64,000 nucleotides of DNA from Nostoc foliaceum FACHB-393. Lineage in GTDB: Bacteria; Cyanobacteriota; Cyanobacteriia; Cyanobacteriales; Nostocaceae. The position numbers and the translations under genes are program-made. Location: NCBI RefSeq assembly GCF_014698505.1, contig NZ_JACJTD010000030.1, forward strand, positions 1 through 64,000, in the 5' to 3' direction. Shown here piece after piece: positions 50,821 through 61,387 of this stretch. The notes under the pieces were generated by a model. That model saw only the letters and a program-made list of their open reading frames with translations, was not told the origin of the DNA and searched no databases. Each line of letters opens with the position of its first letter. Position 1 is the stretch's first letter.

Positions 50821-53800
50821 TTACCGCCGCCTTGGTAATAAGTCTAATAACGCGATCGCCTTTATCAATTCCTCTGGATCTACAGGCTTGGAAATATGCT
50901 GTTGAAATCCGACAGCGATCGCTTGCTGATAATCCATCTCGCCAGCATAGGCAGTTAAGGCGATCGCTGGAATTGTCCCGCCTTGCTCTGGTTCCAAACT
51001 CCTCACCTGTCGCATCAGCATGTAACCATCCATTTCTGGCATCCCGATATCGCTGATGATCAAACTTGGCTGGGATTGACTCAGTGCAGTTAAAGCTTCG
51101 ATGGCTGAGGCTACGGCGGTTACAGTTGCGCCATATTGCTCCAACATGAAAGGCAAAAACTCTCGCATATCTGCGTCATCATCCACCACGAGAATCTCTA
51201 AGCCAGACAAGGGTGAAGGCTGATCTTCCACAAATGAGGAATTATCTTTTGCATCTTTGATTTTTTTACTTTCATCCTGTAAGCATGGAAGTTTGACAGT
51301 GAAAGTTGCTCCTTGATCTTCGCCCAGGCTTTCTGCTTGAACAGCCCCCCCGTGAAGTTCTACAAGATGCCGGACGATCGCTAATCCTAACCCTAAACCG
51401 CCAAATTTTCGAGTTGTGGCACCATCTGCTTGACGGAAATAATCAAAGACATAAGGTAAGAATTCAGGTGCAATCCCTTTTCCTGTATCAGTTACACGAA
51501 TTTGTACCTGTGAGCCAACTTGCTCTAATTTGATTTTTACCAGTCCTCCGGTAGGAGTAAATTTAATGGCATTGGAAAGGATATTCCAAAAGACTTGTTG
51601 CAATCGATTGGTATCACCTAGAACTTGCCCGACACCAGATTCAAGAATTGTCTGAATCTGGATAGACTTAGCCTCCGCCGATAAACGCACTGTCTCCATT
51701 GCAGATCGAATAGTTAATGCTAAATCAACAGAGCCAAAGTTGAGGTTAAGTTTACCCTGAAGGATGCGGGAGACATCAAGCAAATCTTCAATCAATTGGG
51801 TTTGTAACTTGGCGTTGCGCTCAATGGTTTCGAGGGCGCGATCGCTTGTTGCTTGATCAAGCTTGCGGGTTCGCATCAGTTTTGTCCAACCCAGAATTGG
51901 GTTAAGCGGTGTTCTCAGTTCATGGGACAGCACGGCTAGAAATTCATCTTTGATGCGGTTTGCTGATTCAGCAGCGCTTCGTGCCCTTCGTTCGGCTTCG
52001 TAGAGATGGGCACGAGCGATCGCTTGGGCGCATTGTTGAGCAAGAGCCAAGATAAACCCTTGATCTTCCTCACTCAATTGTTGAGGCTGGGCAAATCCCA
52101 AAGTTATACCTCCAACTGCCCAACCTTCTACCATCAACGGAATAGAAATCCAGGCATTAAAATCATATTGGGCGTAAATTTCTGCTAAATGCGGGTAACG
52201 AGCTACGCGATTTTCTGTTGGTTCAGCCCAAACAGGTTGCCCAGTCCGCACAGCTTCTGCTAAAGGAGAGGGTGAATTGATGGCAAAATTACGCCAAGTA
52301 TCGACCAAATCTTGGTTATAGCCAACCGCACGCACAATTTCCAGTTCAGTTTTACTTTCATTCACTAAGGCAACGAGGGCAGAATTGGCCCCTAAGGCAG
52401 CCATGCTCTGTTCTACAATCACTTCAGATACTTGGGCTGGTGTCAGTGATTCTGAAAGGGCAGCAGTGATGGATTGGAGACGGGCAATGCGCTCTAATGC
52501 CTGTTCTGCTGTTCTTTGTGCTTGCTGCGCTTCTTGGTAAAGGCGGGCATTATCGATGGCGATCGCAGCTCGATGGGCAACATCTTCCGCTAATGACAAG
52601 TCAGCCGTGCTGTAACGACGTTCTGATTCAGCAGTAATAAACGAAATGGCACCAAAAATCCGTTCGCGTGCCATTAAGGGCAAAATCATACAGGATTTTA
52701 AACCAAGTTCACGCACAATCCTTAGATGTTCTGCATGAGGGATGCTTTCTACTAAAGCTGCATCTGGAATTTCAGTTACCATTTCAGCAATTCCTGTACG
52801 CAGCACTTTAGGTACACCTTGAGGTTCATCCAACTTTCTAGGATAACGCTGATGAAGTTCCCAACCGAGTTTAACTTTCTCTGGATCTCGGTGGGCAACT
52901 GCTACCCGATTAATTGATTGGTTATGTTGCAGCAGATCAACGCTGCACCAATCGGCGAAGTAAGGCACAACTAGGTTAGCCACAGTTGCTAGCGTGCTTT
53001 CGTAATCTAGAGAAGAGGCTAGTGTTGCGCTGACTTGAGCTAAAAACGCTGCTCGTTGCTGATCGGCTTCTGCTTCTAGACGGGCGGTTTGCTCTTGAAT
53101 CAGTTGGATACGTTCGACTTCAGATTGTTTGCGATCTGTAATATCAAGCACAACACCACTCATGTGTGTAGCTTTACCTGCTTCGTTAAAAAAGGCTTTT
53201 CCTCGACAAGCTGCATAGTGGATACTGCCGTCATCTAGAATAATTCGATATTCTAAGTCATGCTCCACGCCTTCGTTAATCGCTCGACTCAACGATTGAG
53301 CCAGCAATCCTCGATCATCTGGATGCAGACGAGCTAAAATTGCTTCGGATGTGCCAGCAAAAGCTTCAGGTGTTAACCCAAATAGTTGATAAATTTGCTC
53401 ATCCCAGTCAAAGCGATCGTTGGCAATATCCCAACTCCAAACACCAATTTGAGCAGATTTTAACGCCAGATTGAGTTGTGCTTGGCTGTCTTCTAGACCT
53501 TGATAAAGACGAGCATTTTCTAGAGAAATGGCAATTTGAACTGTCAAAATTTCCAGTACAGAAAGTTTTTCTTGTGTAAAGGCGCTGGAGATAAGATTGT
53601 TTTCTAAATATAAAATACCCAGTAATTTCGATTGACGGGCGATCGGCAAACAAAGTACAGATTTAGGTTGCTTTTGAATTACATACTCGTCTTTTGAAAA
53701 CAGATTTTGCTCAGTGGCATTTTGCAAAATCACTGTTTCTTGAGTTCGCTGAACATAATTCAGGATTGATTGAGGAATAACTTGTGAAATTTCGCCCTCT

Positions 53801-56800
53801 AATACAGGTCGAGAAACATTGAGCTTTTCTGCTTGGGGATTAACCTTAGCTTCTACTTCGATCACCAGATTTTGCTCGTGTTCAAGCAACAAATAACCGA
53901 TTTCTGCTCCTGCTTGCTCGATGACAATTTGCATTAATGTCTTCAACAACCGCGAAAGAACAATTTCACTAGATATGGTTTGAGAGGCTTTAACTACTGA
54001 TAAAAAGTCTAAATGCTCACCTGTAGTGATAAACGTTCCGTTAGAGACAAGTTGTTGTTGTGGAAATAGCTGAGGATAGGATTCTTCGAGGTGCTTGACT
54101 TTAGCAGATGCCTCCCAGCGTATATAGGCGTTTTTAGCTTCTTGCAAGTAGGTTTTGGCAATTAATTCAAACTTCCGCTCTGAATAAAACTTAGCGCCTA
54201 GCTCATTAGCCAAAGCTTCATATTGTACAAATCCCTGATCACGGGCTGAAGCGATCGATTGCTCATACAAGCGCATTGCATCCAAGTCCCTACCTTGAAT
54301 TCGAGCTATTTCAGCAGCTACTAATTGAGATTTGTGTAAAAAGTTAGCATGACAGTGACTTGCCCAGTATTGCAATTGCTGCTGATGGGATTCTAGGGTT
54401 TGCAAAAACTGTTCTTGTTCTTGACAAGAGACTGTCGAATAAAGAGTTGTTAGAGTCAGTGAGTAATATAAAATATAATCTGTTTCAATTGGTAGTGCTA
54501 ATGTTTTAACTGGAAATATTGATAATTTTAAGGCATATTTTAGTGCCTCTGTATATTGTCCGTAGGTAAAAAAGATAATTAATTTGATAATATTATAAAA
54601 AATAATTCCACTGACAAAGCCTGCATCGGTAATTACAGATAATGCGCGTGATTCATCAAATTCATCATTATTTAGAGTCAGGTTTTGGTGAGTGAGTCCG
54701 CGCAGATTCATCAGTAGCATCTGCTGTAGTCTGATTGTCTGATAAACAGCCTCATGTTTAGACTGGCGGGCAAAGGCAGTATATTTTTCTAGAGATTTGT
54801 ATGTCTCTGCAAGTGGAGAACCTAACTGGATAATTTGCCATGAGCCTTGATAGCCGTTGTAATTCGCCATCGTGACATCACCTACTTCTACACAGCCGAT
54901 AAATCCCTGCTCTAAAAAGGGAATATCAGTAGCAATATGGTTACGCCAAACGTTGATATGACTTCCATGAATATGCAGAACAACTCCTCTAAGTTTCAAG
55001 TCATGCAACTTTTCATTCAATTGAATTGTCATCTCAGAAAATGCGTAGCCTGTGGGAATATCATGGAAGATGGAAACTAACAACATAGCGTACATGCTGT
55101 AAGCAAAACAGGAATCTTCCGTATTACCAAACTTGAGTGAATAGTTAACTGCTTTAAGTACGACTAAGGGAAAGAGATGAGGTCTACCGAGATAAGTAGG
55201 TGGGCCTAAAGTAGTCAACAGACTAATAACTGTTTTAATATTGGGGTCTTGGATTATTAAAGCATTAATTAAATCGGATATTTGTCTATTACCTAGGTTG
55301 GTTAATACCTGGTTTTTTTCAATTGCGATCGCAGCTTGCACTTGCTCATGTGTATCAGGGAATATCACCCCAAAAAGTTTTAAAGCTTCTAATCCCAGTG
55401 TCAGCGCTTCTTCATATCTACCTGCAACTTGGTAGAGTCTGATTTGCAGCATATAAATATTAGATTTATCCACATGAGAAGCAGCTTTATTAAATAGTAT
55501 TTCAAATGTTTTTTCTGCTTGTTCTAAATTTCCTGTTAAAAATTCACACTCAGCTAGTTCTCTGAATAAAGTAAATGTTTGTTCATATTGTTCAATCCAG
55601 TTATTCTCAGTTAAAAGATTCATAGCTACGCTCAAAAATCTTTTAGCAGGAGTATAGGCTGTAGATGCTTTTGCCTTCTTACCAGCGATTAAATTCAATC
55701 GTAGCAATTCATCTTTTTCTGTCTTTTCAACAATTAGCTCTACAGCGAGATTAAGTTGATTGACTAAATCAAAAATTTGCTCGTTAACTTGTTCATGACT
55801 AGCATTCTTTAGCAAAAGCTGCCCAATCTTCAGGTGAACAGCCGACTTTGATTCATCGGCAATTAATGCATAAGCAGCTTGTTGAACTCTGTCATGGTAA
55901 AAACGATAGCTTTTCTGATTAGTTTCATCTGACTCAATAGAGATAATTAATCCTCTTAAAATTGCATCAACAAGTGCATTTGCCGTTTCTTCAATAGATT
56001 GTTCACCAACAATTGCTAAAACTTCTAAATCAAAGCGATTACCAATACAGGAGGATAACTTCAGCACCTGTTGAGTTGCTAATGGCAGTTTTTGCATCTG
56101 CACAATCATCAAACTGACAATATTATCTGTAATACCTTGGGCTTCAATCTGAGCTAGATCCCATTGCCAAACACGATGTTGGCGATCAAAATTCAGCAGA
56201 TTCTCTTGATGCAGTGTTTTCAGAAACTCATTGACAAAAAAAGGATTACCGTCAGTTTTTTGGATAATCAATTGAGCAAGAGGTTCTACTTGTTCTACTG
56301 AACTATGCAAGGTATCAGCAATCAACTGATTTACATAAACAATATTCAAGGGAGTAAGAAGAATATCGGTTGTTCTTGCTCCATATAGGCAAACCTTCTC
56401 CATCATCAAACTAAAGGGATGCACAACATCTACTTCATTATCTCGATAGGCCAAAATAAAGCAGAGATATTGGATACTAGACCCAGTAATGACAGTTTGA
56501 ATTAAATTCAAAGTAGCACTATCTGCCCACTGCATATCATCTAAAAATACAGTGAGTGGATGCTCTTTTTGAGCAAAGATACTGATAAAATTCTCAAACA
56601 CCAAATTGAATCTATTTTGAGATTCAGCAGGCCCCAGCTCTGGTATAGGAGGTTGTTCTCCAACGATTAATTCAACTTCTGGAATTACATCTGTGATTAA
56701 TCTACCATTATTCCCTAATGCTGTTTGTATTCGCTTTTTCCAAGAGGTAAGTTGATCTTCAGGCTGCGTTAAAATTTGTCTAACAAGTGTTTTAAAAGCT

Positions 56801-57915
56801 TGAACAATAGTGGAATAAGGAATATCTCGTTTGTACTGATCAAACTTACCAGAGATAAAAACGCCGCGTTCTCTTATAATAGGCTTGTGAATCTCCTTCA
56901 CTAGAGAAGATTTACCAACACCAGCATAGCCAGAGACGAACACAAGTTCTGGTTTACCTTGGTGAACAACTCGCTCAAATGCTTGTAAAAGCTTTGCAAT
57001 CTCTTGTTCTCGTCCATACAGTTTTTGGGGAATTTGAAAGCGCTCTGAGATATCTTGCTCACCCAAAACAAAGGATTGGATTTCTCCGGTTGTCTCCAAT
57101 TGCTTTAAGCACCGTTCCAGATCAAATTGCAAACCTAAAGCGCTCTGATACCTCTGTTCTGCAACCTTTGACAGCAATTTTATGATGATGTCACAAAGCA
57201 TTTGAGGAATATCAGAGTTTAGCTTTTTCGGGGATGGCGGAGATTTGGCGATATGGCAATGTACCCACTCTAAGGGGTCTTTGCCTTGAAATGGTAGCTG
57301 ACCTGTGAGCATCTCATAAAAGGTGACTCCCAGCGAATACAAATCGCTGCGATGGTCAATTCCTCGATTCATCCGCCCGCTTTGCTCAGGTGATAAATAA
57401 GGTAAACTGCCTTCAATGCGACTGGAACTGCTAACTATTTGTTGCTCATATGGAATGAAGGCAGCAATTCCAAAATCGGCGATTTTGACCTGACTGGTTT
57501 CGAGGTTAACTAAGATATTTTGCGGCTTAATATCCTTGTGAACAATATGATGAGTGTGAATTTGTGCAAGTTTGCTGGTGATTTCAATAGCAATTTTTAG
57601 GAACGAAACAGGTTCTTGAAATTGGTCTAGCAGCTGGTCGAGCGATCGCGCCTCAAAATCCTCCATAATTAAATAAGGAATTCCCTGGTACATCTCTAAG
57701 GCGTAGGCTTTGACTGCGGCTGTGGTATTTAACCTTTGAGCGATCGCATACTCATGTTTGAGTTGTTCAATATTATTGGGTGTACACTCTTCTGGACGTA
57801 GGCTTTTGATAATTACCGGACACTGACCTTTAACTTTGATTCCACGGTATATGACTGCTTTTACCCCTGCTTTTAACAAAGTGACAATTTTAAATCCGGG
57901 TAATGCAATCATCAT
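50821..57915 (-). CDS. giant hybrid Ser/Thr protein kinase - AAA ATPase - GAF/PAS - histidine kinase - receiver
   Basis: The 2364-aa protein begins with a Ser/Thr kinase (about 1-270; VHKDIKPQNILVN with catalytic Asp, ADFGIAAF). A predicted STAND-type ATPase follows (P-loop GYAGVGKSS near 330) with a long helical repeat region to about 1280. Then come GAF (1320-1480), PAS (1490-1620), two GAF domains (1640-1960), HisKA (LSHELRTPLNPILG, His near 1996), HATPase (ILSNAIKFT, GLGLGLAIVRHLVELHG) and a receiver with phosphoacceptor Asp near 2288 (LIISDIGMPEMDG). Such dual kinases are typical of Nostoc and Anabaena. It can join phosphotransfer to Ser/Thr phosphorylation; its signal is unknown. Confidence 0.93.
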   Translation of the reverse strand: MMIALPGFKIVTLLKAGVKAVIYRGIKVKGQCPVIIKSLRPEECTPNNIEQLKHEYAIAQRLNTTAAVKAYALEMYQGIPYLIMEDFEARSLDQLLDQFQEPVSFLKIAIEITSKLAQIHTHHIVHKDIKPQNILVNLETSQVKIADFGIAAFIPYEQQIVSSSSRIEGSLPYLSPEQSGRMNRGIDHRSDLYSLGVTFYEMLTGQLPFQGKDPLEWVHCHIAKSPPSPKKLNSDIPQMLCDIIIKLLSKVAEQRYQSALGLQFDLERCLKQLETTGEIQSFVLGEQDISERFQIPQKLYGREQEIAKLLQAFERVVHQGKPELVFVSGYAGVGKSSLVKEIHKPIIRERGVFISGKFDQYKRDIPYSTIVQAFKTLVRQILTQPEDQLTSWKKRIQTALGNNGRLITDVIPEVELIVGEQPPIPELGPAESQNRFNLVFENFISIFAQKEHPLTVFLDDMQWADSATLNLIQTVITGSSIQYLCFILAYRDNEVDVVHPFSLMMEKVCLYGARTTDILLTPLNIVYVNQLIADTLHSSVEQVEPLAQLIIQKTDGNPFFVNEFLKTLHQENLLNFDRQHRVWQWDLAQIEAQGITDNIVSLMIVQMQKLPLATQQVLKLSSCIGNRFDLEVLAIVGEQSIEETANALVDAILRGLIISIESDETNQKSYRFYHDRVQQAAYALIADESKSAVHLKIGQLLLKNASHEQVNEQIFDLVNQLNLAVELIVEKTEKDELLRLNLIAGKKAKASTAYTPAKRFLSVAMNLLTENNWIEQYEQTFTLFRELAECEFLTGNLEQAEKTFEILFNKAASHVDKSNIYMLQIRLYQVAGRYEEALTLGLEALKLFGVIFPDTHEQVQAAIAIEKNQVLTNLGNRQISDLINALIIQDPNIKTVISLLTTLGPPTYLGRPHLFPLVVLKAVNYSLKFGNTEDSCFAYSMYAMLLVSIFHDIPTGYAFSEMTIQLNEKLHDLKLRGVVLHIHGSHINVWRNHIATDIPFLEQGFIGCVEVGDVTMANYNGYQGSWQIIQLGSPLAETYKSLEKYTAFARQSKHEAVYQTIRLQQMLLMNLRGLTHQNLTLNNDEFDESRALSVITDAGFVSGIIFYNIIKLIIFFTYGQYTEALKYALKLSIFPVKTLALPIETDYILYYSLTLTTLYSTVSCQEQEQFLQTLESHQQQLQYWASHCHANFLHKSQLVAAEIARIQGRDLDAMRLYEQSIASARDQGFVQYEALANELGAKFYSERKFELIAKTYLQEAKNAYIRWEASAKVKHLEESYPQLFPQQQLVSNGTFITTGEHLDFLSVVKASQTISSEIVLSRLLKTLMQIVIEQAGAEIGYLLLEHEQNLVIEVEAKVNPQAEKLNVSRPVLEGEISQVIPQSILNYVQRTQETVILQNATEQNLFSKDEYVIQKQPKSVLCLPIARQSKLLGILYLENNLISSAFTQEKLSVLEILTVQIAISLENARLYQGLEDSQAQLNLALKSAQIGVWSWDIANDRFDWDEQIYQLFGLTPEAFAGTSEAILARLHPDDRGLLAQSLSRAINEGVEHDLEYRIILDDGSIHYAACRGKAFFNEAGKATHMSGVVLDITDRKQSEVERIQLIQEQTARLEAEADQQRAAFLAQVSATLASSLDYESTLATVANLVVPYFADWCSVDLLQHNQSINRVAVAHRDPEKVKLGWELHQRYPRKLDEPQGVPKVLRTGIAEMVTEIPDAALVESIPHAEHLRIVRELGLKSCMILPLMARERIFGAISFITAESERRYSTADLSLAEDVAHRAAIAIDNARLYQEAQQAQRTAEQALERIARLQSITAALSESLTPAQVSEVIVEQSMAALGANSALVALVNESKTELEIVRAVGYNQDLVDTWRNFAINSPSPLAEAVRTGQPVWAEPTENRVARYPHLAEIYAQYDFNAWISIPLMVEGWAVGGITLGFAQPQQLSEEDQGFILALAQQCAQAIARAHLYEAERRARSAAESANRIKDEFLAVLSHELRTPLNPILGWTKLMRTRKLDQATSDRALETIERNAKLQTQLIEDLLDVSRILQGKLNLNFGSVDLALTIRSAMETVRLSAEAKSIQIQTILESGVGQVLGDTNRLQQVFWNILSNAIKFTPTGGLVKIKLEQVGSQVQIRVTDTGKGIAPEFLPYVFDYFRQADGATTRKFGGLGLGLAIVRHLVELHGGAVQAESLGEDQGATFTVKLPCLQDESKKIKDAKDNSSFVEDQPSPLSGLEILVVDDDADMREFLPFMLEQYGATVTAVASAIEALTALSQSQPSLIISDIGMPEMDGYMLMRQVRSLEPEQGGTIPAIALTAYAGEMDYQQAIAVGFQQHISKPVDPEELIKAIALLDLLPRRR

Positions 57916-58095
57916 GCCAAATACTCCAGCAGTGTTTCTTTAGGGATAATCCGAGATCAATTGTATTTTAGATACATTTCCTTGGGCAGATGAAATTTAG
58001 ATGATATCAGTTTCGAATAATCACTTCTGCTGACTCACAAACCAAAAATAAGCTAAAATTCAAGCAGAGTAAGCATTTCCCGCTCAAAAACTCCC

Positions 58096-58836
58096 ATGCT
58101 TGATAACCTGCAAACCCAAATTTACCAACTAGAACAATTTGCCAACAGCCTAGTTTCTAACCAACTGACACACCTTAGCATAGTGAGTGTTGGTATCATC
58201 TTTGCCGCTGGCTTGCTCACCAGTCTTACACCCTGTATGCTTTCTATGCTGCCAATTACCATTGGTTACATCGGCGGTTATGAAGCCAAAAGCCGCCTAC
58301 AAGCAGCTGCCCAATCAACCTGGTTTGCTTTAGGATTAGCTACTACATTGGCAGGGTTAGGGATAATAGCAGGTTTAGTGGGAAAAGTCTATGGTCAAGT
58401 GGGAATTGGTTTGCCGATTATCGTCAGCATTATCGCCATTCTCATGGGGCTGAACTTATTAGAAGCACTGCCTCTGCAATTTCCATCCTTGGGCGAAACG
58501 AATTGGATTTCGCAAGATTTACCAGCAGGATTGCGTTCCTATTTGCTGGGGCTGACTTTTGGCTTAGTGGCATCCCCTTGTAGCACTCCTGTTTTAGCGA
58601 GTTTGTTGGGTTGGATTGCTAATACACAAGACTTAATTTTAGGCGCTGTTTTGCTACTTTCTTACACAGCCGGTTATGTAGCACCGTTGATTTTGGCGGG
58701 TACTTTCACAGCTTCAATTAAAAAGTTACTAGAATTGCGTCGCTGGTCTGGTTGGATTAACCCAGTTAGTGGGGCACTATTGGTAGGATTCGGTGTATTT
58801 TCCTTGATTTCTCGGATTCCCCTCGGCAGTTTTTAA
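58096..58836 (+). CDS. ccdA: cytochrome c biogenesis protein CcdA
   Basis: The 246-aa membrane protein has six helices and the paired cysteines of the CcdA family in TSLTPCMLSMLPITIGY and ASPCSTPVLASLLGW. CcdA carries electrons across the membrane to reduce apocytochrome c heme-binding cysteines in the System II pathway. It precedes ccs1 by 30 bp on the same strand, the expected partner. Confidence 0.94.
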   Translation: MLDNLQTQIYQLEQFANSLVSNQLTHLSIVSVGIIFAAGLLTSLTPCMLSMLPITIGYIGGYEAKSRLQAAAQSTWFALGLATTLAGLGIIAGLVGKVYGQVGIGLPIIVSIIAILMGLNLLEALPLQFPSLGETNWISQDLPAGLRSYLLGLTFGLVASPCSTPVLASLLGWIANTQDLILGAVLLLSYTAGYVAPLILAGTFTASIKKLLELRRWSGWINPVSGALLVGFGVFSLISRIPLGSF

Positions 58837-58866
58837 TATCAATACCTTTGTTAGCTTTTACACATA

Positions 58867-60267
58867 ATGACTTTAGAAGATTCAGCGTCCAAAGAATTAA
58901 AATGGTGGGCACTACCTGGGAAGTTCTTACGCCAAGAGCTTTTGCCTATACTGACCAACTTACGACTAGCGATCGCACTATTGCTATTGATTGCAATCTT
59001 TAGCTCTACTGGTACTGTAATCGAACAAGGTCAATCACCCGCATTTTACCAAGCCAATTATCCAGAACATCCAGCTTTATTTGGTTTCCTAACTTGGAAG
59101 GTAATTCAGGTAGTTGGGTTAGACCACGTATATCGTACTTGGTGGTTTCTGGCATTACTCATTTTATTTGGCACTAGCTTAACTGCTTGTTCTTTTACCC
59201 GTCAGTTGCCAGCCTTAAAAGCTGCCCAGCGCTGGAAATATTACGAAGAACCACGGCAATTTCAAAAGTTAGCTTTGAGTGCAGAACTAGATACTGGTTC
59301 TCTAGATTCGTTAAACCAAATATTACAGAAACACCGCTATAAAATTTTTCAAGATCAAGAAAAAGAAAATCTCCTCTATGCCCGGAAGGGAATAGTTGGA
59401 CGCATCGGCCCAATTATCGTTCATATTGGCATCGTCGCTATTCTGCTAGGGGGAATTTGGGGGGCGATGACTGGGTTTCTGGCTCAGGAAATGGTTGCAA
59501 GTGGCGATACATTTAAAGTGACAAATATTGTCGATGCTGGCCCTTTAGCAGCAGCCCAAGTCCCGAAAGATTGGTCTGTGCGTGTCAATCGTTTTTGGAT
59601 TGACTACACTCCATCTGGCGGTATTGATCAATTTTATTCGGATATGTCTGTCTTAGATAATCAGGGAAAGGAAGTTGACCATAAGAAAATTTTTGTCAAC
59701 GAGCCTCTGCGCTATCATGGCGTAACTTTCTATCAAACTGATTGGGGAATTGCAGGTGTTCGCGTTCAATTTAACAACAGCCCCATTTTTCAGCTACCGA
59801 TGGCGCAATTGAACACCAACGGGAACGGGCGCATTTGGGGAACCTGGGTTCCGACCAAACCGGATTTGAGTGAGGGTGTCTCCCTGTTAGCCAAAGACTT
59901 GCAAGGGATGGTGTTAATTTATGATCCCACAGGCAAACTCGTTGATACTGTCCGCGCAGGGATGTCTACCCAAGTCAATGGTGTAAAGCTAAAAATTCTG
60001 GATGTTATTGGTAGCACTGGTTTACAAATTAAAGCCGATCCAGGTATACCAATTGTTTACTCAGGGTTTGGCTTGCTAATGCTGGGTGTGGTGATGAGTT
60101 ACTTCTCCCATTCGCAAATATGGGCATTGCAAAAAGGCGATCGCTTGTATATAGGTGGCAAAACTAATCGCGCCCAAGTTGCTTTTGAACAAGAGGTTTT
60201 AGATATTTTAGATCGGCTGAGTTCACAGCCAAAAGGTGAGGAGAAAGAGGCAGCGATTGAAGTTTAA
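58867..60267 (+). CDS. ccs1: cytochrome c biogenesis protein Ccs1 (ResB family)
   Basis: The 466-aa protein has three N-terminal helices, a large lumenal domain and a fourth helix near residues 390-415. The family signatures TNLRLAIALLLLIAIFSSTGT and IVHIGIVAILLGGIWGAMTGF are clear. With CcsA it delivers and ligates heme to c-type cytochromes in the thylakoid lumen. It is co-transcribed with ccdA, most likely; ccsA is not in the window. The next gene is convergent. Confidence 0.94.
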   Translation: MTLEDSASKELKWWALPGKFLRQELLPILTNLRLAIALLLLIAIFSSTGTVIEQGQSPAFYQANYPEHPALFGFLTWKVIQVVGLDHVYRTWWFLALLILFGTSLTACSFTRQLPALKAAQRWKYYEEPRQFQKLALSAELDTGSLDSLNQILQKHRYKIFQDQEKENLLYARKGIVGRIGPIIVHIGIVAILLGGIWGAMTGFLAQEMVASGDTFKVTNIVDAGPLAAAQVPKDWSVRVNRFWIDYTPSGGIDQFYSDMSVLDNQGKEVDHKKIFVNEPLRYHGVTFYQTDWGIAGVRVQFNNSPIFQLPMAQLNTNGNGRIWGTWVPTKPDLSEGVSLLAKDLQGMVLIYDPTGKLVDTVRAGMSTQVNGVKLKILDVIGSTGLQIKADPGIPIVYSGFGLLMLGVVMSYFSHSQIWALQKGDRLYIGGKTNRAQVAFEQEVLDILDRLSSQPKGEEKEAAIEV

Positions 60268-60310
60268 ACGCATAGGTAGGCAAAGTAATCCTCTGCGTTT
60301 AAAATGTCTC

Positions 60311-60724
60311 CTACTTTTGGTGACGTACTTCAACAACGGTATGTACATTACCGCGAGGCGTGAAATCTGCTTTCACCGTGACTTCTAACGGATCACAAGC
60401 AGCCACAAAATCATCCAAAATTTGATTGGCAGATTCTTCGTGGGAAATGTAGCGATCGCGGTAACTGTTAATGTAAAGCTTAAGTGCCTTCAATTCCACT
60501 ACCCGTTCATCAGGCACATAGGTAACGTAAATTGTCGCAAAGTCAGGATAACCAGAAAACGGACATTTACAAGTAAATTCCGGCAAAGTAATGTTAATGT
60601 CATATCGCCTTCCCACACGCGGATTTGGAAAGGTAATTAGTTTACCCTCCGCAATATCGCGTTCGCCATATTTCATTTCTTGGCTTGTCTGAGATAGATT
60701 TTCAGATATTTTGTCAGTTGTCAT
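60311..60724 (-). CDS. queF: NADPH-dependent 7-cyano-7-deazaguanine reductase
   Basis: The 137-aa protein is of the short QueF type. FTCKCPFSGYPDFATIYV holds the catalytic Cys and nearby Asp, and KALKLYINSYRDRYISHEE is the substrate-binding helix. It reduces preQ0 to preQ1 in queuosine synthesis, in the tunnelling fold. I saw no preQ1 riboswitch before it. It is alone on its strand, convergent with ccs1. Confidence 0.95.
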   Translation of the reverse strand: MTTDKISENLSQTSQEMKYGERDIAEGKLITFPNPRVGRRYDINITLPEFTCKCPFSGYPDFATIYVTYVPDERVVELKALKLYINSYRDRYISHEESANQILDDFVAACDPLEVTVKADFTPRGNVHTVVEVRHQK

Positions 60725-60801
60725 TTGTTATTTGTCATTAGTTATTTTATTTATTTTTACGTCCTTTTAGTAATTTTGTAGCTTCTTAACTCCTAACTCC
60801 C

Positions 60802-60827
60802 TAGAGACGCGATTAATCGCGTCTCTA
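60802..60827. repeat. dispersed palindrome, copy 3 (26 bp)
   Basis: A perfect 26-bp palindrome centred on ACGCGATTAATCGCGT (60807-60822) with TAGAG/CTCTA flanks. TAACTCC heptamers precede it. The right end lies 6 bp from the stop codon of the next gene, so it may serve as its terminator. Confidence 0.85.
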
Positions 60828-60832
60828 CGCAC

Positions 60833-61231
60833 TCAATACTCTTCCTTTTCCCAGTCTGGACAATTCTCATCTTCACAACCGTGGGGATGCATGGCACAAA
60901 CTAACAAATTACCACTATAAACTTGACCGTGGTAGTGAGTACAACCGATACAGGCAGGATTTTTTTCGGCTGTGGGTTCAACTGAATAAGGAAAACCAGA
61001 ATCTACATCTGCTACAATGTCTTCCAGTTCCCAGTAAGCTTCCAACATTGGTTCAGCTAAATCCTGTAAATACTGATCAACTTCAGTGACAATATTAGGA
61101 ACTTGCTCGGTAATTTCTTCTGTTAGCTCAAAAAAAGCGTCTACCATTTCACTCATTCCCAGGAAGAAACGCTCTACTTCATCAGCCACTGTTTCAACGA
61201 TTTCCACTAAATCTTTTTGCCACTGTTCCAT
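60833..61231 (-). CDS. small protein with helical N-terminus and Cys/His-rich C-terminus
   Basis: The 132-aa protein starts with a charged helix-rich half (QKDLVEIVETVADEVERFF, with repeated VE/EE heptads) and ends with a compact metal-site-like region: C-x2-C-T-H-Y-H, then CAMHPHGCEDENCPDW, giving five Cys and four His. Binding of Zn or an Fe-S centre is a reasonable inference. It is conserved-looking in cyanobacteria by my impression, function unknown. I use the ATG at 61231; a longer frame from 61309 adds 26 unlikely residues. Confidence 0.75.
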   Translation of the reverse strand: MEQWQKDLVEIVETVADEVERFFLGMSEMVDAFFELTEEITEQVPNIVTEVDQYLQDLAEPMLEAYWELEDIVADVDSGFPYSVEPTAEKNPACIGCTHYHGQVYSGNLLVCAMHPHGCEDENCPDWEKEEY

Positions 61232-61387
61232 AAACTTGACACCTTTGCAGGCTATAAACAGGACGCTTTGTGTTATCTGGCTCGAAGCACTAAAATACAC
61301 ACTAGGCAATGTATCTTATCAAGTTTCTATCTGAAGTGCCATGTCAAAGTGCCACTTATTACTGATATTTCGATCAAAGAATGCTTT

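Noticed and set aside
60725..60801. Possible preQ1 riboswitch before queF
   Set aside because: No C-rich/A-rich preQ1 aptamer pattern is visible; only heptamer-type repeats are seen.
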